This document shows positions 13,593 to 19,100 of a stretch of 19,100 nt of DNA, piece by piece (within the stretch, counting starts at the first letter, position 1; each line of letters begins with the position of its first letter). The notes beneath the pieces are model-generated. The model worked only from the letters and a program-made list of their open reading frames with translations, was not told the DNA's origin and made no database searches. The translations under genes and the position numbers were made by a program. This DNA comes from Tyzzerella sp. UBA1042. Lineage in GTDB: Bacteria; Bacillota; Clostridia; Lachnospirales; Anaerotignaceae. The DNA lies in assembly GCA_002316675.1 (NCBI GenBank), contig DCDZ01000056.1:35435-54534 (forward strand), in the 5' to 3' direction.

Positions 13593-15925
13593 ATCTCCGC
13601 TCCCTTCACCAACGCAACCTTCCATACATCCTCCATGGTTTTTGCCAAAACGAATGTAATACCCTCTTTTACTTCCTCGTTTATTTCTAATAAATCCTTT
13701 TCATTTTCCCATGGCAAAATAACCGTTTTGATGCCCACAGTTTTGGCCGCAAGCACCTTCTCCTGCAGCCCGCCAATGGGCAGCACCCGGCCTCGTATGG
13801 TAATCTCACCGGTCATCGCCACATCATGATGCACCTTCTCCTGCGTCAAAGCGGAAAGCATGGCTGTAGCCATGGTAATACCCGCAGAAGGCCCATCCTT
13901 TGGTGTTGCCCCTTCTGGGATATGTATATGTATATCGTATTTTTTATAAAAATCAGGCGCCAGGCCAAAGGTCTTTGCTTGGGAGCGGATATAGCTGATG
14001 GCCGCCTCAGCAGATTCCATCATAACCTTGCCTACATTGCCTGTCAGGCGGAATTTACCGTCGCCTGCAATGGCATTCACCTCGATGGAAAGGGTGATTC
14101 CGCCTACAGGGGTCCACGCCAAGCCACGCACAATGCCAACCTGGGGATTTTTATAAATCGCATCCTTGGTATATTTTCTTTTTCCTAAGATGCTCTCCAA
14201 ATTGTTTGCCGAAACCGTCACCGATTTTTTCTCGCCCATGAAAATGGACTTTACAGTTTTTCTGCAAATCTCGCCAATGGCTCTTTCCAGCTGTCTGACG
14301 CCGGCTTCTCTTGTATACCCATCGATAATGGCCTCTATGGCATCATCCTTAAATTTTATCTGCGCCGCCGTCAGCCCGCTGCGCTGCCGCTGTTTTCCCA
14401 CAAAATGCTCCTTAGCAATATGCAGCTTTTCCTGGGCGGTATAGCTGCCCAGAGAGATGACCTCCATTCTATCCAGAAGAGGCTTAGGTATGGTATCCAA
14501 GCTATTGGCCGTACACATAAAAAGAACCTTGGATAAATCATAAGGAAGCTCAATAAAATGATCGCGAAAGGTGCTGTTTTGCTCGCCATCCAAAACCTCC
14601 AGCAGTGCCGCCGAGGGGTCGCCGTTATAAGAGGAGCCCAGCTTATCAATCTCATCCAAAAGCATTAAGGGGTTGATGGTTCCCGCCAGCTTCATGGCAT
14701 TGATGATGCGCCCGGGCATTGCCCCAATATAGGTTTTGCGGTGGCCTCTGATTTCCGCCTCATCCTTGACACCTCCCAAGGACATTCGGATATACTTTCG
14801 GTTTACCGCCTTTGCCACAGAGCGGGCAATGGAGGTTTTGCCAATTCCCGGCGGGCCGACCAAGCAGAGAATGGTGGGTCTTTCTTCGGGAACATTTTTG
14901 CGCACCGCCAAATATTCCAAAATACGGTCCTTTACTTTTTCCAATCCGTAATGGTCTTCATCCAATATTTTTTGTGCGTTTTCCAAGTCAAAGCTTTCCT
15001 CCGTTGTTTGGTTCCACGGTAGACTTAGCAAGGTTTCCACATAGTTTCTGGATACATTAGACTCAGGAGAGGTGACGGGAATTTTCTGCATACGGTTAAT
15101 TTCTTTCTCGATGGCCTCTTTTACCGCCGCCGGGGGATCCAGTTCCTCTAACTGCTTCTTGTATTTCTCCGCCTCGGCACCTACACCGTCTTTATCCCCC
15201 AATTCATCCTGTATGACCTTCAGTTCCTCTCGGAGGTAATATTCCCTTTGATTCTGCTCAATGCGGGCCTTTGTTTTACTCTCGATTTCCTTTTTTATAG
15301 CCAAAATCTGTTTTTCGCTTTTCATAATTTCTAACACTGCATCCAAACGCTCGGAGGGGTTTAGTATTTCCAAAATTTTTTGCTTTCGTTCAAAAGAAAT
15401 CTCCAGCCCCGCCGCAATGAGATCTGAGAGTTTTCCCGGCTTTTCCGCAGCCTTAACACTGCTTAAAAGATCGGTAGCCGTGCCGTTTGGCACATATTTT
15501 GTATATTCCTCATAGGTTTCAATGGCAACACGCATATACGCCTTTAAATACTCGTCCGGCTCTTCCGTAATATCCTGCTCCAAAGATGTGATATGGGCAA
15601 AATCTGCCGCTGTTTTTACCCAAATTTCTTCCAACCGTCCCCGTTCCTGCCCCTCAACAATAATATGGGTTACATTCCCGGGGAGCTTAAGCACCTGTTT
15701 TATGGTACACAGTGTACCAATTTTATATAAATCCTTTTGCGCAGGATCCGGGGTGGCAGGATTTACCTGTGCTATCAAAAATACCTTTCCGTCTCCGCTT
15801 TCCGCCTCTGCAACAGCATCCAGAGAGCGCTGCCTGCTGACGGGAAAGCTGATTGCCATATTGGGAAAAACCGTTAATCCCCGCAAAGCAATCATGGGTA
15901 TTTTCATCGTCTGTTTCTTCTCCAT
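13583..15925 (-). CDS. lon: ATP-dependent protease Lon (LonA)
   Basis: The 780-residue protein is a full-length cytoplasmic Lon protease that unfolds and degrades damaged and regulatory proteins. It has an N-terminal substrate-binding domain (about 8-200), a helical region rich in charged residues (200-280) and an AAA+ module with Walker A GPPGIGKT (357-364) and Walker B LMLLDEID (420-427). The C-terminal serine-lysine protease domain has S680 (in PKDGPSAG) and K723 as the catalytic dyad. The ATG at 15925 is preceded by AGAGGTG at a good distance; the in-frame ATG upstream at 15955 has no site. It overlaps engB by 10 bp. A long leader region and a hairpin separate it from lonB. Confidence 0.97.
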   Translation of the reverse strand: MEKKQTMKIPMIALRGLTVFPNMAISFPVSRQRSLDAVAEAESGDGKVFLIAQVNPATPDPAQKDLYKIGTLCTIKQVLKLPGNVTHIIVEGQERGRLEEIWVKTAADFAHITSLEQDITEEPDEYLKAYMRVAIETYEEYTKYVPNGTATDLLSSVKAAEKPGKLSDLIAAGLEISFERKQKILEILNPSERLDAVLEIMKSEKQILAIKKEIESKTKARIEQNQREYYLREELKVIQDELGDKDGVGAEAEKYKKQLEELDPPAAVKEAIEKEINRMQKIPVTSPESNVSRNYVETLLSLPWNQTTEESFDLENAQKILDEDHYGLEKVKDRILEYLAVRKNVPEERPTILCLVGPPGIGKTSIARSVAKAVNRKYIRMSLGGVKDEAEIRGHRKTYIGAMPGRIINAMKLAGTINPLMLLDEIDKLGSSYNGDPSAALLEVLDGEQNSTFRDHFIELPYDLSKVLFMCTANSLDTIPKPLLDRMEVISLGSYTAQEKLHIAKEHFVGKQRQRSGLTAAQIKFKDDAIEAIIDGYTREAGVRQLERAIGEICRKTVKSIFMGEKKSVTVSANNLESILGKRKYTKDAIYKNPQVGIVRGLAWTPVGGITLSIEVNAIAGDGKFRLTGNVGKVMMESAEAAISYIRSQAKTFGLAPDFYKKYDIHIHIPEGATPKDGPSAGITMATAMLSALTQEKVHHDVAMTGEITIRGRVLPIGGLQEKVLAAKTVGIKTVILPWENEKDLLEINEEVKEGITFVLAKTMEDVWKVALVKGAEIWK

Positions 15926-16008
15926 TCTTTCACCTCTATTTTTTATCATTCGCAAGGGTCTCCGCCGGAACCATATGTAAAAGCAATGCGGATTTTCCCT
16001 CTATATTC

Positions 16009-16034
16009 ATAGGATATCATGCCATATCCCCTAT
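16009..16034. promoter_or_regulatory. inverted repeat upstream of lon
   Basis: ATAGGATAT (16009-16017) and ATATCCCCTAT (16024-16034) form an inverted repeat with a 2-nt bulge, separated by 6 nt. It ends about 84 bp before the lon start codon. It could be an operator or an RNA hairpin in the lon leader. No CIRCE (HrcA) element or paired CtsR heptads were seen near lon, so heat-shock control of the usual kinds is not evident. Confidence 0.4.
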
Positions 16035-16159
16035 TTTCCACCTGACCTTTTCAAAATTTATGCAAAGCCTTTGGTTAAAATTTCTTTCCTTTTTCTGATA
16101 ACCCTTGGCAGAAATCCGCTGTTTCCAACAGAATGCAAAGCCGCCTGGGGGTATACGCT

Positions 16160-16214
16160 AAAAAATAACATAAAGGCTGTATTCAGTCAAGGACTTCTTT
16201 CCCTGAATACAGCC
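16160..16214 (-). terminator. strong hairpin terminator between lonB and lon
   Basis: On the minus strand GGCTGTATTCAG (16203-16214) and CTGAATACAGCC (16175-16186) form a perfect 12-bp stem with a 16-nt loop. TTTATGTTATTTTTT (16174-16160) follows. It lies 128 nt past the lonB stop but about 78 nt after a strong promoter. It may therefore end lonB transcripts, end a short RNA, or attenuate lon. Confidence 0.8.
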
Positions 16215-16292
16215 CATCAAATGCCTATTACCCAGAAAACTTCTATTCTATAAAACGGAAGGAAATACCGCAGTCAACGCTTTGCTAAAACC
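16160..16292 (-). ncRNA. candidate short RNA or attenuated lon leader
   Basis: A consensus promoter (16299-16327) and a strong terminator (16160-16214) define a predicted transcript of about 130 nt in the lonB-lon gap. No known RNA family was recognised. A 19-codon minus-strand frame (ATG at about 16217) overlaps the terminator stem and has no good ribosome binding site, so it is probably chance. If transcription passes the hairpin, the same promoter would give lon a leader of about 370 nt. Confidence 0.35.
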
Positions 16293-16298
16293 CTATAT

Positions 16299-16327
16299 AT
16301 TATACCCCAAATTCACCTTTCGGTCAA
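16299..16327 (-). promoter_or_regulatory. sigma-A promoter just past the lonB stop
   Basis: The minus strand has TTGACC (16322-16327) and TATAAT (16299-16304), separated by exactly 17 nt. It begins 14 bp after the lonB stop codon and is the best promoter upstream of lon. A weaker TTGACT (16272-16277) follows further downstream with a poorly spaced TATAGA. Confidence 0.8.
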
Positions 16328-16341
16328 ATAAGCCCTTTTCT

Positions 16342-18006
16342 TCAGCAAGCGTCTCCTTCCCGTGCCGTCAAGATATCCTTCTCTTCCCGATAATTCCCTT
16401 TTTCGTTATGCCCAAACACATGAAACAACAATTCATCCACATACTCTAAAGACACAACGGAAATGCCTAAACTGCCAAAAGCCTCCTGCCAATTCTCCTT
16501 GGGGACAAAGGCTCGCTTCACGCCTGCATCTATGGCTGCCGTCAATTTATCCGTAACGCCGCCAACAGGCAATACCTGCCCCTGCAAGCCGATCTCTCCC
16601 GTCAATGCAATTTCACCCTCCACCGCCGTACCGGTGAAGGCAGAATATACCGCCAAAAACATGGCAATCCCTGCAGAAGGGCCATCCACAGGCGTTCCGC
16701 CGGGGAAATTAATATGCACTTGGTAAGCGTCCTTTTTGAACCCATAGCTCTCCAAAACTGTTAAAACATTTTCCGCCGAGCTGCGGGCATTGCTCTTGCG
16801 TCTGCTGGAACGCTGCCTGCCCCGAATTTCTTCCTCTTCCACAATACCGGTCACAGTCAGTTGACCCTGCTCTGCTTTTTTTACCGATGCCTCGATGGCA
16901 AGAAGGGCGCCGCCTCCTCCGCCTTGCACCGCCATACCATTGACTACCCCCACTTGCGGTGTTTTATTTACCCGTCTGCGCAAAATAGGCTGATATCTTC
17001 CTGCTTCTGCAACCCAATCCAAATCGGCAAAAGTGATTTTTCGATTGCCTTCCATTGCCGCCAAGGAGGTTAAGGATTGTACAATATTCACCGTGTCTCT
17101 GCCGCCCCGGGCATAACAGGCAATTTTTTTGCTCAGCCCCTCTTCATAGGCGATACCGCCTTTGTTTAGACTATTTCTGGCAATATGTTCCACGGCCTTT
17201 TCATCCAAACCCTCAAAAAAAATCTCCGTGCAACGGGAACGCAGAGCCGGCGGAATATCTAACGGGCTTCTGGTGGTGGCACCAATCAAGCGAAAATCTG
17301 CAGGAATGCCCTTTTGAAATATTTCATGAATATAGGGGGGAATGCTTTTGTTTTCCCGATTGTAATAGCTGCTTTGAAAGCGGGCGATACGATCTTCCAA
17401 AATCTTCAAAAGCTTATTCATTTGCACAGAATGCAATTCGCCAATTTCATCAATGAACAATACCCCGCCGTTTGCCTCACAAATGGCACCCGGCCGGGGC
17501 TGTGGCACACCCATTTGGCCAAAGGCTCCCGCCCCCTGATAAATGGGGTCATGCACGGAACCCATAAGGGGATCGGCAATATTCCGCTCATCAAATTGCA
17601 AAGTTGTGGCATCGATTTCCACAAATTTTGCCCCCTCCGAAAAGGGACTATCCTCCTTCGCCTTGGCCTCCTCCAGAATCAAACGAGCCGCCGCAGTTTT
17701 TCCCACACCCGGAGGACCATAAATTAAAATATGCTGAGGATTGGGGCCGCACAGCGCAGCACGCAAAGCCTTAATTGCCTTTTCCTGCCCAATGATTTCA
17801 CTTAGGTCTTTGGGGCGGGTTTGCTCAGACAGAGGAACTGCCAGTTTTTGCTGCCGCATTTCCTCCAGTTCATCCAACTGTCTTGCGTTTTCCATAGAGG
17901 AAAACTCTCCCTTTAATTTCTTTTTTTGACTGCTCTTGAAAAAATAATAAGCACCTGTTGTAAAAAACAGTATTTGGACTATGGTCAAAATATTCCATCC
18001 GCTCAA
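16342..18006 (-). CDS. lonB: membrane-anchored ATP-dependent protease LonB
   Basis: From a TTG start this is 554 residues, matching the roughly 552 of B. subtilis LonB, whose N-terminus is also a short anchor. One membrane helix (about 6-23) precedes an AAA+ domain with Walker A GPPGVGKT (97-104) and Walker B VLFIDEIGE (182-190). The Lon protease domain has S444 (in PVDGPSAG) and K487 as the catalytic dyad. In Bacillus, LonB is a forespore-associated protease. The TTG (18004-18006) has AAAGGGAG 8 nt upstream. An ATG-initiated reading to 18165 would translate through the tuf terminator, so I reject it. No clear promoter hexamers were found in the short space after that terminator. Confidence 0.93.
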   Translation of the reverse strand: MSGWNILTIVQILFFTTGAYYFFKSSQKKKLKGEFSSMENARQLDELEEMRQQKLAVPLSEQTRPKDLSEIIGQEKAIKALRAALCGPNPQHILIYGPPGVGKTAAARLILEEAKAKEDSPFSEGAKFVEIDATTLQFDERNIADPLMGSVHDPIYQGAGAFGQMGVPQPRPGAICEANGGVLFIDEIGELHSVQMNKLLKILEDRIARFQSSYYNRENKSIPPYIHEIFQKGIPADFRLIGATTRSPLDIPPALRSRCTEIFFEGLDEKAVEHIARNSLNKGGIAYEEGLSKKIACYARGGRDTVNIVQSLTSLAAMEGNRKITFADLDWVAEAGRYQPILRRRVNKTPQVGVVNGMAVQGGGGGALLAIEASVKKAEQGQLTVTGIVEEEEIRGRQRSSRRKSNARSSAENVLTVLESYGFKKDAYQVHINFPGGTPVDGPSAGIAMFLAVYSAFTGTAVEGEIALTGEIGLQGQVLPVGGVTDKLTAAIDAGVKRAFVPKENWQEAFGSLGISVVSLEYVDELLFHVFGHNEKGNYREEKDILTAREGDAC

Positions 18007-18033
18007 AAAATCCACTCCCTTTAAAATTTTCCT

Positions 18034-18045
18034 GATACTAGTATC
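18034..18045. promoter_or_regulatory. 12-bp perfect palindrome before lonB
   Basis: GATACTAGTATC is a perfect 12-bp palindrome 28 bp upstream of the lonB TTG start and just before its ribosome binding site. It is a possible regulator site at or near the lonB transcription start. No protein can be assigned. Confidence 0.35.
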
Positions 18046-18096
18046 TCGAAAAAAAAGGAAATTATCCGCCGAGGGAAAACTGTTTTTCTTTTGTTT

Positions 18097-18136
18097 TAAA
18101 AAAAGTGCACCGCCAATACAAAGATTGGGGTGCACT
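18097..18136 (-). terminator. Rho-independent terminator of tuf
   Basis: On the minus strand AGTGCACCCCAAT (18124-18136) pairs with ATTGGCGGTGCACT (18104-18117), a stem of about 13 bp with one bulge, followed directly by TTTTTTT (18097-18103). It lies 50 nt past the tuf stop codon. A smaller stem with GCAGC arms lies between the stop and this hairpin. Confidence 0.92.
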
Positions 18137-18185
18137 TCTGAAGCAGCCTTCAAAAGAAGCTGCAATAAGACTAAATAAGGAAAGC

Positions 18186-19100
18186 TTATTCTGTAATTTC
18201 TACTACGGAACCAGCGCCTACTGTTCTGCCGCCTTCACGGATAGCGAAACGAAGACCCTGCGCCATAGCTACAGGTGTGATCAATTCGATCTGCATTTCT
18301 ACGTTGTCACCAGGCATACACATTTCTACGCCTTCGGGCAAAGAGATAACGCCTGTAACGTCAGTTGTTCTGAAATAAAACTGAGGTCTGTAGTTGTTGA
18401 AGAAAGGAGTATGACGTCCGCCTTCTTCTTTGCTCAATACATAAACCTGAGCCTTGAACTTTGTGTGAGGTGTGATAGAACCGGGTTTTGCCAATACCTG
18501 ACCTCTTTCGATGTCTGTTCTCTGAACACCACGAAGAAGAACACCGATGTTATCGCCAGCTTCAGCCTGATCCAAAAGCTTACGGAACATTTCAACGCCA
18601 GTTACAACAACTTTTCTTGTTTCGTCAGACAAACCAACGATTTCAACTTCATCCTGAACCTTAACAACACCGCTCTCAACTCTACCGGTTGCAACTGTAC
18701 CACGGCCTGTAATGGAGAATACGTCTTCCACGGGCATCAAGAAAGGTTTGTCAACGTCACGCTTAGGATCGGGAATGTAAGCTTCGATTTCGTTGAACAA
18801 ATCAACGATCTTATCGCCCCAAGAGCCTGTGGGATCCTGCAGCGCCTGCAATGCAGAACCTCTGATGATGGGAATATCATCACCGGGGAATTCATACTCG
18901 GAAAGAAGCTCTCTGATTTCCATTTCAACCAAGTCAAGAAGTTCTTCGTCATCTACCATGTCGCATTTATTCATAAATACAACAATATAAGGAACGCCCA
19001 CCTGACGAGAAAGCAAAATGTGCTCTCTTGTCTGTGCCATAGGGCCGTCTGTTGCAGCAACAACAAGGATTGCACCGTCCATCTGTGCAGCACCTGTGAT
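18186..19100 (-). CDS. tuf: elongation factor Tu, 5' end cut by window edge
   Basis: The visible 304 residues are the C-terminal three quarters of EF-Tu, which brings aminoacyl-tRNA to the ribosome as a GTP complex. The reading frame stays open to the right edge; the residues before the first methionine read ITGAAQ, as in full EF-Tu. The GTPase G4 motif NKCD is near the start, followed by GSALQAL (G5 region) and domain 2 with FSITGRGTVATGRVE. Domain 3 ends GGRTVGAGSVVEITE. The G1 and G3 motifs and the start codon lie outside. Only the 3' context is visible: a strong terminator and then lonB. Confidence 0.98.
   Translation of the reverse strand: MTGAAQMDGAILVVAATDGPMAQTREHILLSRQVGVPYIVVFMNKCDMVDDEELLDLVEMEIRELLSEYEFPGDDIPIIRGSALQALQDPTGSWGDKIVDLFNEIEAYIPDPKRDVDKPFLMPVEDVFSITGRGTVATGRVESGVVKVQDEVEIVGLSDETRKVVVTGVEMFRKLLDQAEAGDNIGVLLRGVQRTDIERGQVLAKPGSITPHTKFKAQVYVLSKEEGGRHTPFFNNYRPQFYFRTTDVTGVISLPEGVEMCMPGDNVEMQIELITPVAMAQGLRFAIREGGRTVGAGSVVEITE

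Noticed and set aside
16160..16217. 19-codon minus-strand reading frame inside the lonB-lon hairpin
   Set aside because: No credible ribosome binding site and full overlap with the terminator stem; more likely chance than a leader peptide.
16322..16328. GGTCAAA heptad on the plus strand, resembling a CtsR half-site near lon
   Set aside because: CtsR sites are tandem heptads with a 3-nt gap. Only one copy exists here, and it is mostly explained as the complement of the -35 element.
18007..18165. 53-codon N-terminal extension of LonB to an ATG at 18165
   Set aside because: The extension translates the tuf terminator, is not like the LonB family, and removes the membrane helix from its usual N-terminal position.

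Overview
The window looks like chromosomal DNA from a low-to-moderate GC, Gram-positive anaerobe of the Clostridia. A Lachnospiraceae-like organism fits best, but the family is inferred and not demonstrated. The evidence is strong AGGAGG-type ribosome binding sites, sigma-A promoters of the TTGACA/TATAAT type, U-tailed hairpin terminators, the Firmicute order tuf - lonB - lonA - engB, a DegV protein, a YtrA-type GntR regulator and a secreted CAP (YkwD-type) protein. No phage, transposon, CRISPR array or classical defence gene is visible. Most of the window is housekeeping or membrane/envelope functions.

Layout. The left edge (1-2300) holds the 5' part of a tRNA gene on the minus strand, diverging from two plus-strand genes. 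These are an AIM24/TIGR00266-family protein (216-896) and a secreted CAP-domain protein with cysteine-rich and SNNGS repeats (1331-2218). Everything from 2415 to the right edge is on the minus strand and so reads right to left.

In order of transcription, the minus strand begins with the C-terminal three quarters of EF-Tu (tuf, 18186-19100) and its strong terminator. Next come membrane-anchored protease LonB (start reassigned to a TTG at 18006), a short promoter/terminator module, Lon (LonA), and the overlapping GTPase gene engB/ysxC with its terminator. After a C-rich 17-bp tandem array come a TM2-like membrane protein of unknown function, DegV (with a clear promoter), and an AlaX-type alanyl-tRNA editing protein. 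A tightly coupled four-gene unit follows: Xaa-Pro aminopeptidase, DUF2161 putative nuclease-fold protein, YccF and YbjQ. It is joined by two 4-bp ATGA overlaps.

The last unit is a GntR/YtrA-regulated ABC cassette at 6511-3071: regulator, membrane permease, a membrane-anchored extracytoplasmic protein with four copies of a short G-(L/I/V)-(F/Y/I)-x-I motif, and ATPase. A short secreted or anchored orphan protein (2415-2987) lies just downstream. The regulator's promoter is a near-perfect sigma-A promoter overlapped by an 8-bp inverted repeat, which suggests autoregulation.

How the parts may work together. EF-Tu, Lon/LonB, EngB and AlaX serve protein synthesis and quality control. The ABC cassette, the CAP protein and the small membrane proteins act at the envelope. 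The most interesting unexplained items are the promoter-plus-terminator module between lonB and lonA (small RNA or attenuated lon leader), the repeated-motif accessory protein of the ABC cassette, the 17-bp G/C-run array upstream of the TM2-like gene, and the cysteine-periodic repeat of the CAP protein. Nothing here is proof of a new system.
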